64,000 bases of DNA from Patiria miniata. Taxonomy: Eukaryota; Echinodermata; Asteroidea; Valvatida; Asterinidae. Below are positions 20,909 through 32,234 of this stretch, piece by piece. The stretch spans positions 19,346,032 through 19,410,031 of the forward strand of contig NW_024037048.1 in assembly GCF_015706575.1 (NCBI RefSeq). Direction: 5' to 3'. Position 1 is the first letter of the stretch, and every line of letters starts with the position of its first letter. A program made the position numbers and the translations under genes. Under the pieces are notes generated by a model, which did no database searches, was not told the origin of the DNA, and worked only from the letters and a program-made list of their open reading frames with translations.

Positions 20909-21505
20909 TTATACTGTATTTTCTGAATCCTCAATCAATTCTGATCTATTTCACCACAATATTTTCTACGAAATGCTACGCTACAAAATCGGTGTTGACA
21001 TACCACCTGCTGCTGAGAGGAACCGACGAAAACGTTTTTACGGGTACATGGAAAGTAAAAATAGAAACATGATGTCATCATAGGATTATAGACCAATGGG
21101 CTCTTCGCACAAGTACCCCCTCAACGGTAAGAAAGGGAGAGTTGGGGTCGGAGAGACGACTGGGAGAGACATTTGAACGCATTGCCAACGACGCCTGACG
21201 TCACAGGAAGACGCTATGGCTTTGTGCATATTGGGAATGAAAGTAGTCAGGGTACCATGCGCTATACGTAGTGTGCCCCATCCACTGGACTATCGAAAGT
21301 GATCAAATAGCTCCCTCTCCTGTTTGCGCATGGAGACCATTAATCTAAACAGCCGTTGGATTCCTTTGTATTCAGTTTGGTCGTTTTTTTATCCCGGAGG
21401 CTGTCTAGACCAATCCTGAAGGGGTAGACGTTTATTAGGGACATGTAACTGATTAACTAACTAAAACACACTTTTATAAGATGGAATTTTGCGTCGGGGT
21501 GATAT

Positions 21506-21620
21506 AAATCAAATTAGGTTTTGCCCTTCACTGACGTTTAAACACTGTATACTCAGTGTGTTACCCACTGAGTATACAGTGTTTAAACGTCGTTGAAGGG
21601 CAATTAACCTAATTTGATTT
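21506..21620. repeat. 115-bp near-perfect hairpin
   Basis: The left arm runs AAATCAAATTAGGTT, TTGCCCTTCA, GACGTTTAAACACTGTATAC and TCAGTG. After a loop of about 7 nt the complement follows to AACCTAATTTGATTT. There are only one or two small mismatches. It is a single copy in this window, inside an endophilin intron. Confidence 0.85.
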
Positions 21621-21652
21621 AAAACACACAATAGAACGTCATGATAGTACGA

Positions 21653-22108
21653 TACACGTACAGGCTTTCAAGCAGACCCAGGTGAAAAAGTAGGAGAAAG
21701 TAAGGTCAAAATTTACAAAAACCAACAGGACAAAAGTCGGATTTTGGAGGACAGAATCAGGATAAAAGTAGGACTGTTGTGGGCTTTCTGGGGTAGTTTT
21801 CGTTGATGCTCGCCCACGTCCACAGCATCATAAGCCTCATTTGGCATGTTCTGTACTCACAACACTTGTGCTCCATCCTCAACTAAGCTCTTGGAAGTAC
21901 AGTTGCAGTACTCCTGCGCCCAAGCCCTTCATTGTGTGATTTGACAGTGTGTAACACTGCCATGAAAGTTTTCAATGAGATTAAATTTCTTCGGAGTTGT
22001 GGGACAAAAAAATAGGAAAAAGTAGAATTTCAAGAAAAAGTAGGAAAAATTGGAGCACGGTAAAAAAAATCTAGGAAAAGTAGGAGTACTGAAAAGCCTG
22101 CACGTACA
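21653..22108. mobile_element. Probable MITE with GTACAGGCTTT ends
   Basis: The left end ACGTACAGGCTTTC and the right end AAAAGCCTGCACGT are imperfect inverted repeats. The interior has repeated AAAAGTAGGA motifs near both ends. No coding frame. About 455 bp. Confidence 0.5.
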
Positions 22109-22158
22109 TGTGGACTGAGGTTAATCTATTACATGGACATTTATCACAGTTGTAAATC

Positions 22159-22670
22159 TTAAAGCTATAGTCCATCATTTGCAGCCATCCGAAAAGTAAC
22201 TGGCGTAATTATTGTTGAAAAACATACTGGTTGAAAGATAGTAAGGGAACTAAACTCCCTGTGAAATTATTCTTTCTGGGAAGCTGTCATTTTGAAGTAA
22301 TCAACGAAAGAAGGCATTTCCAACGGTGATTCTAAGAAGCACGTAGGAAATTTACATTAGGAGTTCGTTTTGTTATTCAGCGCAGCGCCCAAAGTATTGG
22401 AACGACGCACACACGCGCGCGGTTGTTATAATTCGTTGGATCAGTGCGCGATGTCGCGTATAGCTGCAATTCAAAACAATCAACACATGATTCAGTAACT
22501 TTTGATTTGAAATTGAGTCTTAGAATGCTGTTTTTCTCGGAATGTACAGCTGAAGCTTAGCTGAAACTTCATCAGGTTAGTTGCTCAGTATCCTTCATTA
22601 GATTTTGAACTCTTTTGTTGCTACAAACGAACAAAATGCACAAATTACAAATGATGGACTGTAGCTTTAA
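22159..22670. mobile_element. TTAA-flanked MITE (piggyBac-like target)
   Basis: The left boundary is TTAA then AGCTATAGTCCATCATTTG. The right boundary is CAAATGATGGACTGTAGCT then TTAA. The inverted ends match over 19 bp with one mismatch, and a TTAA stands outside each end, as for piggyBac-type insertion. The 504-bp interior has no long frame, so the element is non-autonomous. Confidence 0.8.
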
Positions 22671-23592
22671 GCATCTAGCATTCTACATACACACATTCAC
22701 AATATTTTGTAGGGAAAGTACAAGGTAATATTGTGCATAACAAAGGTCAACAACACTATCTATTCTCATTTTTGAAACTCACAGACAATTTCGCTTATTG
22801 TTAGTTCAAACTTGTAGTGAGCTATGGGTGTACATATGGGTGCTAAGCACAATAAGGGACCATTCATGACGAGTCTAGGAACTAGACTATGACATACCGA
22901 CCAAACCTGCTAATGCTGATGAGTATGTAGATGATGCACAGTGAAAAATGAAAGTAAAACATTAATACAGTGAGTGGTAAAAAAAAAAATGATGTTGAAA
23001 TCAAAGGTGTGACAATTCCTTCATAGCGACGTCAATTTACAGGATTTAATGATTAAACTCTTCTATTAGAGACAGTTAGGCCTATCGATCAAAGTAACAA
23101 AGTTCAGTTTCCGATGACAATATCCACTTTTGGAAACAATATTTGGCAGATCATATTGCCGCTGAGTGAATATGGTTGACACAAAGTTCAAACTTTTTCT
23201 CGACTGTCCAAACTAAGTCCTCAAAAAATCTAAACCACAATTAAGGCTTGCAAGGAACACTATTTTAAATGCAATTTTTTGTTTTTCTTTTAGTGCAAAC
23301 AAATATTATACGCATTATACAGTATGTCCAAAAGAAATGTCCGTCTGACTATTTTTGAAATAACTACAAAACCATGAAGTCCAATTTGAAAAAGTTTGAT
23401 TGTGCAGATACTCCCTATCTTGGCCTCAACCCCGATGAGTTTCATTTAATTTCAGTCACGCATCACTGCACACTTGTCAATTGATCACAACAACATTTTG
23501 GGACACTGTGACCAAGTTCCTTGCCTTAATCAATTTCAGTGCTGTGTTAAGTAAGCTGTGTAAAATCCTGCATGTTGTGAAAAGGGCTGCAA

Positions 23593-23677
23593 TTGGGATT
23601 GGAATCATTTGCCTGGCTATCAGTCATCACGGCAAGACCTCGGTTTAATGCTCAAGGGCAAATGATTCCAATCCCAA
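23593..23677. repeat. Hairpin with 20-bp arms, copy 1
   Basis: TTGGGATTGGAATCATTTGC on the left is complemented by GCAAATGATTCCAATCCCAA on the right, around a 45-nt loop. It is repeated at 39951-40033. Confidence 0.8.
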
Positions 23678-23860
23678 ACCACATCAGACTTTTTTTCACA
23701 GACACTTTTTTGGGACATACTCTATGACAATAATGATAAATTTAGTGTCAGGTTAACAATAACACTTTGGAAGTCTGATGGTTTATTTTTGTTTTAGTTA
23801 TGATATTTTAGTAATGTAAGATGATTTGATATGATGGAGTTGAGATAATCTGTCGCCTAC

Positions 23861-23927
23861 CTTTTGCTTGCTTCTTCTTTTTGTAGTCAAAGTCAAGACG
23901 TCGCCCCTGTAACTTCTTCCGATGGTG
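23861..23927 (-). CDS. SH3GL: Endophilin-A exon d, copy 1
   Basis: A 67-nt minus-strand exon follows TTTTTACAG and ends before GTAGGCG. It reads [20 protein letters not shown] then AK, almost identical to the conserved [20 protein letters not shown] of endophilin-A, a basic membrane-binding face of BAR helix 2. Frame and phases are intact and fit exons c and e. Confidence 0.93.
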
Positions 23928-24139
23928 CTGTAAAAAAAAAACATTGGGGAGAAAATTAATGTATTGTTTGACAAGAGACATTTGCACATTGCTGTAAGGC
24001 ACCTTATATAAATTATGGGTCAAAGTGTGACAATTTTCGAGTTCCTGTTATCTCTGAGCATTGTCATTTGCTGTTCAAGTATATTAAGAATGCCACAATT
24101 TGTTGGGTAGGTTGTCTGCTTCACATAATCACTCTTGGC

Positions 24140-24545
24140 GGACGACTGCATTAACCCTAACCTTCCCAAATCCTCCCAAATCCTCTTTGCAAAATGGAGG
24201 ATTTTGCAGGATTGAGGCTGTTTAATTGGCAAAAATGTGTGGCTGATTTTGCAGGATGCAGTGTGTCAAGGTCTTGGGCCGGGCCTTGTGTTTGTTTATG
24301 CTCAGCTGTGCATAAATTATACTTGAAGTCCTCCGCACTGCTCCAGGATGTCACTGGCTCTGCCTCAACATATTGACAGTGATTGCTGGAGGATTTTGTA
24401 GGATTGAGGCAGTGATCATTCTTCCACGGATCACATTCAAGAAATAATGGAGGATTTTGCAGGATTGAGGCTGCATGCAATTTTGACATGGAGGCAGTTG
24501 GAGGATTTTGCAGCATCATCGCAAAAATGCCCAGGGAGTTAGGGT
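24140..24545. repeat. Dispersed GGAGGATTTTGCAGGATTGA repeat cluster
   Basis: The motif TGGAGGATTTTGCAGGATTG, often followed by AGGCTG, occurs about five times with variants. The left part (AACCTTCCCAAATCCTCC onward to GGTCTTGGGCCGGG) is found again in inverse orientation at about 27145-27282. Open frames across it are chance. The M copy 2 equivalent is about 40510-40915. Confidence 0.7.
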
Positions 24546-24892
24546 TAAGAATGACTTTAAACAATTTTGTATTCGTTGTGTAGGTAGTTTGCTATTCATA
24601 ATCACCCTTGGAGGACGACTGCATTAAGGAGTGCATCAGAATTATAAAATCACAGATGTCAGATGTAACAGGGACAGGAAAAAAGTGGACCCCAAATTTA
24701 TCGAATGACAAAAAGTACACAGGCATAAGTTACAACCCAAATCAACCAGTAATCGATCACTGGTCTTGTATCATTTTTTTTCCAGATTGGCCACAATTTG
24801 TGCTTGAATTTCCCCGCAGGTGGCTGTGCAACACAGTCCTGCTTCTATCAAAATCAACCAAATTCTGTCAGATTCTGTAAGATGGAACTCAC

Positions 24893-25026
24893 GTTGATCT
24901 CTTTCAGATCTTTGTTCTTGAGATGATCCAGGGGATCCAGGAAGTTCTGTCTGACGTTCAGATCGAAGGCGTCCTTGACTTCAGAAAGTTGCCTCAGTGA
25001 TTCTCCCATCTCGACCATCGCCGTAC
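24893..25026 (-). CDS. SH3GL: Endophilin-A exon c2, M copy 1 (intact)
   Basis: A 134-nt minus-strand exon lies between GGATACAG and the donor GTGAGTTCC. It reads TAMVEMGESLRQLSEVKDAF then QNFLDPLDHLKNKDLKEI, following EVGEAMRELSEVKDSLDIEV and QNFIDPLQNLHDKDLREI of endophilin-A. Entry needs one base from exon b and exit is phase 0 into exon d. The frame is intact. A near-identical duplicate, c1, lies 714 bp upstream in the gene. Confidence 0.93.
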
Positions 25027-25441
25027 CTGTATCCAAAAAATAACCAAAAATGTTTTTTTTTTTATTGATACCTATAAAAAACAACATTTTATTGTTCTGT
25101 TGTTTCCACCAAAACTAAACAGCTGTGCTAAGTATACCCTGGGAGCTGAGATTGTCTATGAAATGCATGGTCTATGAAATGCATTATTAGACGAGTAAAA
25201 AAAAAACGGTTTCCCGTCTGCTTTTTTTTACCTCCACCATGAGGTGAGGTATATGTTTTCATCGGCCTTGGTTTGTCTGTGAACAGGATAACTCAGGATA
25301 AATGCGGAGGCACTAGGCTCACGTGAATCGCGCACTCCGGACTCTTCGACCAAAACATTTGCGAGCCTCGTCTTTAAGAACGCGTGCACGTAGTCGTGGC
25401 GCGACCTCAAAAATGGCTTCTAATTTTGTTTGCCGGATTAC

Positions 25442-25632
25442 GCTATATGAGAATGTAATTTCCAGTAACCCTGGTTAACCCTTCTGTTAGTGAGCATTAG
25501 CCATGTCTGAATGACATGGCTACGACTAACACTAGCCCACATGGGAAGTGGCTTCATCTGCTTCCATAGGTGCAACTAATGTATTAGCCGTAGCCACTTC
25601 ATTCTGACGTGGCTTTATGCTTTTCCATTTTC
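25442..25632. repeat. Interspersed hairpin repeat R1, M copy 1
   Basis: This is the same family as 20335-20518, here placed between the two duplicated endophilin exons. The stem AGCCATGTC-TGAAT-GACATGGCT is preserved. It is preceded by another repeat-like stretch, from about 25220 (CCTCCACCATGAGGTGAGG). Confidence 0.75.
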
Positions 25633-25740
25633 CCTAATTTGTGCTTGAATTTCCCCGAACGTGGCTGTGCAACACAGTCCTGATTCTATCAGAATCAACC
25701 AGATAATGGGTGATGTTAGATTTTGTAAGATGGAACTCAC

Positions 25741-25873
25741 GTTGATCTCCTTCAGATCTTTGTTCTTGAGATGATCCAGGGATCCAGGAAGTTCTGTCTG
25801 ACGTTCAGATCGAAGGCGTCCTTGACTTCAGAAAGTTGCCTCAGTGATTCTTCCATCTCGACCATCGCCGTAC
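25741..25873 (-). CDS. SH3GL: Endophilin-A exon c1, M copy 1 (duplicate, one base short)
   Basis: This duplicate of exon c2 includes its flanking introns, so the copying unit was about 350-400 bp. It is 133 nt, one base shorter in a G run (CCAGGGATCC against CCAGGGGATCC), which shifts the frame. One residue also differs (EES for GES). Both splice sites look usable. Because 134 is not a multiple of 3, splicing both c1 and c2 in would break the frame, so at most one can be used per transcript. It may be a real alternative exon, a dead copy, or carry a base-calling error. Confidence 0.7.
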
Positions 25874-26552
25874 CTGTATCCAAACAAAAACAAAAAATAA
25901 CACAAATCCATCTTTTTATAATACCTATAACAGGAAAGGTTTTATTGTCCTGTTGTTTCCATCAAAATGAGAAGAGTTGGGCTAGGTCAAAAAGTAAGTG
26001 TTCTTTCAGCAAAACGAAAACAATTCTCATAGGGATGCATGTGAATTGTTTCGTTTTGTTAAAATAACACGTAATCTCTTTGTGATCCATGGACAGAACT
26101 TTAAAATGGTGTTTGTGTTCAAAATTCTGTAACTTGAAAAGCAAATGAGTGATGTGAATGATTCTTGTGCTAAAAACAAAGCTCATTGATTGGGCTCTCA
26201 TGATCATAACCTAGATTTGGAAAGTGCTACAGGCAAAACTTCATTCAAAAATTGGTCCTGCCATTTGGGTTTCGTCTTTTTTGACTCACCTGTATATTGC
26301 AAATGTATGCATTTATAAATAAAAAAAAAATTAAAAATACAAAGTGGGTGCAAAAAAGCAGCGGGCAGGTACGAGAAACTGGTTTATTTCTTTACTTGGC
26401 CTTGCATATCTGAAGTGCTGGGCCCTACATAAATTACACAATACTCATGGTACTATGTTGGTGGATTGGAACACTGATTAGAGCACCTTTTTGAGAGCTT
26501 TTTGATCAGTCTACCACAGAAGGAAAGAGAATACATCTTGAAGCTTGCTCAC

Positions 26553-26677
26553 CAAACGTTGAATCTTCTCCTAATTCTCTGCCGTTCTTCAGCATGACTT
26601 CTCCCAGGAATCCTACGGGTTGTTGAGGCTTGGTTCCTCCCTTGTTCTGACCACGGACTTTCTCATGGCTCTGGAGA
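26553..26677 (-). CDS. SH3GL: Endophilin-A exon b, M copy 1 (one base short)
   Basis: The minus-strand exon between TGAACAG and GTGAGCAAGC encodes VRGQNKGGTKPQQPVGFLGE then VMLKNGRELGEDSTFG. This matches [20 protein letters not shown] and MLKFGRELGDDCNFG of endophilin-A. One base is missing in the ATGAGC-AAA stretch compared with M copy 2 (126 nt there, 125 here), which would shift the frame. The rest is well conserved, so error or recent damage is likelier than an old pseudogene. Confidence 0.8.
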
Positions 26678-27123
26678 CTGTTCAGGAAAGACAATACGAT
26701 TGATTAGGGTCAGCACACAAATAGAAGATCTATCTCTATTTGGTTTGTTTGAAGTGAATACTTAGACCCGATTCAAACCGGTGTTCTATAGTCACCCCAA
26801 ACGTAATTATTCCAAAGGTTACAATTAAAGGTAATATACGACATTTGCAAACATCAACAAACAAAACTACCAAATTATTATGAAATACTTTACTTGACTG
26901 TAGGTGAATGACAGTCTCAGACATCCTGTGAAATCATGGCACCTGGTGTGCTGTCATTTTTAAGAAAAGTGGAATTTTTGTATTGATTTCAAAAGATGGT
27001 CGGCCGACCATCGTTGGAAGAAACTGATTTGTCCAAATAGTGCCCCAATTTACCCAATTTATTTAGTCCACATTTTTTTTGCAAGCGGTTACACATCCGT
27101 GAATGGATGCAAGCCAGCTAGTC

Positions 27124-27282
27124 TGGTTCCCTGAGCTCAGGGAACAACACAAGATCCGGCCCAAGACCTTGACACAGTGCATCCTCATAAATCAGGCACA
27201 CATTTTGCCATATAGCCTCAATCCTGCAAAAGCCTACATTTTGCAAATAGGATTTTGGAGGATTTGGGAAGGTTAGCGTCAA
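27124..27282. repeat. Perfect palindrome and inverted copy of the GGAGGATT repeat
   Basis: GTTCCCTGAGCTCAGGGAAC (27124-27143) is a perfect 20-bp palindrome. The following bases, to about 27282, are the reverse orientation of the repeat at 24140-24310 (GGCCCAAGACCTTGACACAG ... GGATTTGGGAAGGTTAG). The same pair recurs in M copy 2 from about 44239. Confidence 0.65.
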
Positions 27283-27305
27283 TGATGTTCAATTTTGGTT
27301 CTTAC

Positions 27306-27378
27306 CTGGATTGGGCTGAAGGTATTCTATTGTCTTGTTCACCAAATCATCCACTGTGTGACCTGCCACGTCAATTTT
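27306..27378 (-). CDS. SH3GL: Endophilin-A exon a, M copy 1 (intact)
   Basis: A 73-nt minus-strand exon after TTCATTAG and before GTAAGAACC reads KIDVAGHTVDDLVNKTIEYL then QPNP. It aligns with [24 protein letters not shown] in helix 1 of the endophilin-A BAR domain. It starts in phase 0 and ends with one base that joins exon b to give NPVSRAMSK. The N-terminal amphipathic-helix exon (MSVAGLKKQ-like) is not found upstream. Confidence 0.9.
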
Positions 27379-27807
27379 CTAATGAAAAAAAAAATACATT
27401 ACCCAAAGACAATGAGAAGAATTCAATAAGCATAAATAATCTCAAGCAATATTTACTAATACTAAATGTGTTAAAACTTTTTTCGCTATGGCAGGAGAGA
27501 TTCATACCCTGGACTCCGTTGCGTGTACACAACAGAGTCCAACCTGGGCTAGGACTAGGGCTAAGTTACACTTACAGCAGACAGGGCTCTGGAGTGCTCT
27601 GAAACGTGCAAAACAAAACGGGCAAAGAAAATGTCCTCAGTATTTCACCAACCAAGTTTGGAGACTCAATTCAATTTTTAAAGGAGATTTTTCTTCAATA
27701 ATTTGCACATGAGAGGAAGTCAAGTGATTTCAAAATGGGACTAAATACTAGACTGGTACATGTCCAACCATCATGACCATATGGTCCAACTATTTGAAAA
27801 GACTGAC

Positions 27808-27937
27808 CTCTTCATTCAGTGTCAATAGTCTGGTGGCTTGACTACGGAGAAATGTGTAGTAAATTGAGACTAGTTCCCGCTTCATGCCACATGTTTCTTT
27901 AATTCTTTTGGCATGGTTGATTGATGCAGTACTGAAG
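27808..27937 (-). CDS. Candidate coding exon, unidentified (copy 2)
   Basis: Same 130-nt segment as 394-523, still open, with both splice sites and IKETCG in place of ITETCG. It lies directly 5' of endophilin exon a (27306-27378) in the same transcriptional sense and with compatible phase. Confidence 0.35.
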
Positions 27938-28103
27938 CTGTGTTGGACTGGTTGTTTCAGGTGCCAGTCTATTTTCTTGCTTTGCATGTTTTCAATACCA
28001 TAAGTTTTGGGACTCTCATACACAGTATTGAGAGTCCCAAATTTTCGGACTACACTACACTTACAGTACTTCCGAGTGCTTGGACCCAACTTATCGTCTT
28101 TTT

Positions 28104-28863
28104 AAACTCAGATTTCACCCTCAAAATGGCCTCCCAATTACTAGATATGCCACCTGAGGTACAAATAGACATCGATGATTAAGATGGTTGTACTGAAGTT
28201 TATTTACGATCCGGAAGAAAAGTGAAATTTCCCGTTCAATTCTGAGAGCTCCCCTCGCGATCATGAAACGTTAAATTTCCGACTCGTGTTAATGTTTGAA
28301 CGACGTGATGTAGTCTTCATGCCCAGCGTACATTCAATGGTCCCCATATCCCGAGTGCGATTCCGTTACCGAGCGCGAAGCATCGATTATGATAATGAGT
28401 AGACTGGATCTCGCTTGTGAACACAAGTGGATTTCAAATGGTAAAAGACAATCGGGAACTAGCTTGAACTGGTTTCCGCCCATAAAAGCTGTCCTAGTTC
28501 CCGACTCTCTATTATCGTTCGAAATGTACTTGTGTTTACAAACGAGATCCAGTCTACTCATTATCATAATCGATGCATTGCGCTCGGTAACGGAATCGCA
28601 CTCGGGATATGGGGACCATCGAATGTACAATGTACGCTGGGCATGAAGACCACATCGCATCGTTCAAACATTAACATGAGTCGGAAATTGAACGTGTTCA
28701 CGATCGCAAGGGGAGCTCTCGGGATTGAATGGGAAATTTCACTTTTCATCCAGATCGTAAGTAAACTTCAGTACAACCATCTTAATTATTGATGTCTACT
28801 TGAACCTCAGGTGGCGTATCTAGTAATTTGGAGGCCGTTTTGAGGGTACTAAATCTGATGTTT
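28104..28863. repeat. Giant foldback palindrome P1, copy 2
   Basis: Equivalent to 692-1446, with arms of about 370 bp. The outermost bases are slightly altered (AAACTCAGATTTCACC at left; GGTACTAAATCTGATG at right). Confidence 0.8.
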
Positions 28864-29108
28864 TGTTGGGCAATGTTGGGTTTTTGGGTCAAAAGACAAA
28901 ATTGTGTTGCTTGGCATATACGGGGATGGTAGATTTTTCTATCGAAGACTCCCTGTATTACTAACAAGCCCCAGATATGTCCAATCATTATCAAAGTCAA
29001 TTTGGCAGTGAGAAAATTATCCAACATTTTCTTAGAAAACCTTTAAATTTTCAGGCCAATCTCATAGGTTTGTACACATTGTGAATAAAGGCCTATATGG
29101 AACCTTAC

Positions 29109-29509
29109 AAAAACATGTCAAACTTTGTCAAATTTTGATTTGCACATTTAGGCTTAATTTGTAGTTTATTTTTGCTTTAGAAGCCTACTCACCCTCTTCA
29201 TAGCCTAATCAGAAAGTGCTGCCTTTTTCAGATGTCTCTTTTTCGTGAAATTTCCAGATTCGTTTGCACACGTTCGCGTATCAAAATTTCAACATGAAAT
29301 TTCACGAAAATTAGACATCTGAAAAAGGCAGCACAAACATGACAAAAGTGAGCATGGTGAGTAACTTCTAAACCAAAATAAAGTACAAACTAGGCCTAAA
29401 TGTGAATATCAAAATTTGACAAAGTTCGACATGTTTTTGTACATGATGGACATGGTGGAAGTGTGGCCTTTATTTGCGGAGGTAGTCCAGTAAATTGGCC
29501 ACATTTATG
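29109..29509. mobile_element. Foldback element P2, copy 2 (left end replaced)
   Basis: The right arm is complete, to CCACATTTATG. The outer part of the left arm is absent, and unrelated sequence (28927-29108) stands where copies 1 and 3 have GATTAGCTTGGACCCC and the P2 end. This suggests a local replacement or a different insertion in this copy. Confidence 0.7.
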
Positions 29510-30994
29510 CCGGCTAGGGTCCAACTCCAAGTTAGGCTACGGTCCGCGGACTACACTTGAACCTTCAAACACCATGACCATGATTTTGAACACCCGAATC
29601 CCACCCGACATAATTGCTGACTGATCTTATCTATCTCGAACACACTCTATCTAGCAAGAGCATCATCACGATAACCCCAGTCCAACCGAGGGATTCCTTC
29701 TGCCAAAATCGCTTCATTCTCCACAGCTGCGGCTATTTCCTTATCGAATATCACCTTCAGTCTAGTTCCTTCCACTTTGTCATGTTTGTGAACAACAATT
29801 TTGCTCCATCTGCATGTCTGGTTGTTGTGTATTTATTTTAGCCACGCAGCGTGGCGCCACCTATTGTCCGATAGTGTCCATGATCGTCTGGTTTGAACAG
29901 CGCCCCAATGGACGATTTTTTTTTTTAAATATAAAATGTAATCTCAATGCCAAAACTGATCTGATTGTATGCGTACAGTCACCATTGGAGTGCCCTGGAT
30001 ATGCAGGGACAGGATAGGATGCGCATAGTTCACCGAAGTTCATGTTGTTTTGTCCTGGTGGATTCATTCCCATGCATTGTGTATTTCCTCAAAGTCCCTG
30101 TCAAAGCGGTCATTACGCCTAACCACTGATTTCCTGCTAAAACTTGTTGTTTTTGCAAACAATCCTGACTCTGTATTGTAGAGAAGATGCAAGTGTACAG
30201 TACACTATTTGTCTGGGGTTGATTGTGTGGGTGGTGTGGAGGGGGGGGGGGGGGGGCTGAACCTCATTTGGCGCTATGGGGGCGCTCCCATCCCGGCACC
30301 CCCTTCTCTCTATAGATTTCATGAATCAATCGAGGGAAGGCCGGATGAGAAGCATCGATTTAAAACCAGTCGTCTTCTCTCCACTTCTGATTTAGTTATT
30401 CCAACTACTGATTTTGCTGCCGTGACCCCACCCCTCCCCGTCAGCCAGCCTTGTTAAATAAAAAAGTCATAACTCAACATTAGACCTTAGACAATAACTA
30501 GACAATAGCTGGACAATTTAGTGTGCTAGTTCTATGTTGGTTTGTTCTAAAATGAAGCCCATTTTAACAATGTGTGTAACCTTAATTGCCCATTACACAT
30601 AATTGATTTTCATGTACTGAATCAATTTGATGGTGACTACATACAAAACAAAAAACACACGGAATATATACTTTCTACTACCTGAGACTCAAACCATAGA
30701 GTTATTCGTACAGCGCAAACTGATCACCGAGTAAATCACGGCCGGTGTACGTCATTATTCTATCCACCAATCACAGTTACTCGGTGACTAGACGGTGACC
30801 ACAAGTGCCGGGATGTAGTTTTGCGTGTCAATCACAAATCACGTGTTTTGGATTTGTCACCGACATCGATACAGTATCAACCAATAGGATGTGGCTATTT
30901 CAGTGTCGTGACACAAGTTTGTATGGGTGACTTTAATAGCCTCAACGATATTAACATGACTTTCGTCTTATTAATATGAAGCGAGTCGGTGATG

Positions 30995-31143
30995 TGTGAT
31001 TGACAGTCCCTCAGTCACTGCTCAGGAAATCGATTCCAAGATTTAAGGCAGATGCGGGCCGCTTCTCCCCTCACAGCTCGTCACCTAGCTCCTTCGGACG
31101 ACAACCAGAGAGAGAACTGATTGCAAGAACAAGATTGTGCTCG
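30995..31143 (+). other. 5' non-coding exon 1 of C1q-type gene, copy 2
   Basis: It ends GTGCTCG before GTGAGTG, as in copy 1. The start is uncertain. The promoter region upstream (about 30760-30990) is conserved, with CCAATAGG and CACGTG. Confidence 0.5.
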
Positions 31144-32234
31144 GTGAGTGTTTGAAACAATTATGTTTTTTCCCCCGAAACAATGTGCCTTCTTGCACGT
31201 AGTTTGAATCAACGTGGGATTCAAATTCCGAAGATTATTGCTGACACTGTTTCCAAACAGCGAGCGTGGTAGTAGGCTTGAGCCTCGCTTCTCTGTAAGC
31301 TTGTGATGTGTAGTTGCTTGAGGAGTGAGGGCTGAACAACAAAATGTTTATGAACAAATTAAATTGGAATTGAAACTGATCTTGCATGACTATGATACCG
31401 ATGCTGTTGCACGATAACTAACAGCCAAACCAGCGCGGTCCGAACCGCCATAGTGATCGTTATTTACAATCGAACATTGTGGGATAAAAGTGTGACTAGT
31501 CGGAATAAACACTCTATAGCCTCACAGTTATAGGACGCAAATACTAACAGACCGGATGATCATGCACTTAGTTTTATTCAAGTTCAAATTGTTTTATCTA
31601 GCTGGGTTCATTTGTAGCATAGAATTGATGTTTATACACATTACTCAGTCCTTCTGCTCTGCTGTTCGCCTTAAATTTGAAGCAAAAGCTCTCGGACAAA
31701 TTCAGTCATGTTTGCATGTAGGGTTCCACTCAGCATGCAACTGAGATTCTGTTGATATTTTGGGACAAAGCAATATTGGTATTTGGCTAAATAATTCGAA
31801 TGTTTTTGGTTGTGTTATTGGTACCGATTTTCACAAATCCCAAATGTCTAGAGTCACGTTTCAGTTGGCAAACAGATGGTGGCTTACTAGAGCCAAACCG
31901 GTGCGCTGATTTCCCATCCGGAAAATAAATCTTTATTTAACGACTGTAACTTGACTGCAGTAGTCCAGCTGTAATGTTTGCGCCTCTACTTCCTTGGTAT
32001 GAGATCGATTTCCCTCACTAATGCAGACACTGTATGCTCATTGTGATTCCTATAGCCACAAGTTCAAGCATCCTTGAACCAGTTAGAGGAACATAGGATC
32101 AATTGCTCACAATCTTAGGTATGATGCAGTACAACTAACTTTTTGAACTTTAAGCTTAGTTGATGCTATACATTTGACAAAAACAGATAAATTAAAGCGA
32201 TTATTTTTTGGTTCTTGTCACTGATTTCGTTGCT

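Larger units (their letters stand above)
23441..27416. repeat. Block M, copy 1 (endophilin exons a-d)
   Basis: The sequence from TTTCATTTAATTTCAGTCAC onward is repeated from 39796, directly after the second gap. It contains endophilin exons d, c2, c1, b and a. Copy 1 lacks a stretch of foldback sequence present in copy 2 (about 42310-43110) and differs by many single-base indels. Confidence 0.9.

Noticed and set aside
23325-23400. ACAGTATGTCCAAAAGAAATG as a Tc1/mariner end
   Set aside because: Only one end-like stretch is visible and no matching inverted partner was found before block M begins.
24157-24564. 135-codon minus-strand frame
   Set aside because: It lies wholly over the GGAGGATTTTGCAGG repeats and reappears only as their translation in M copy 2.
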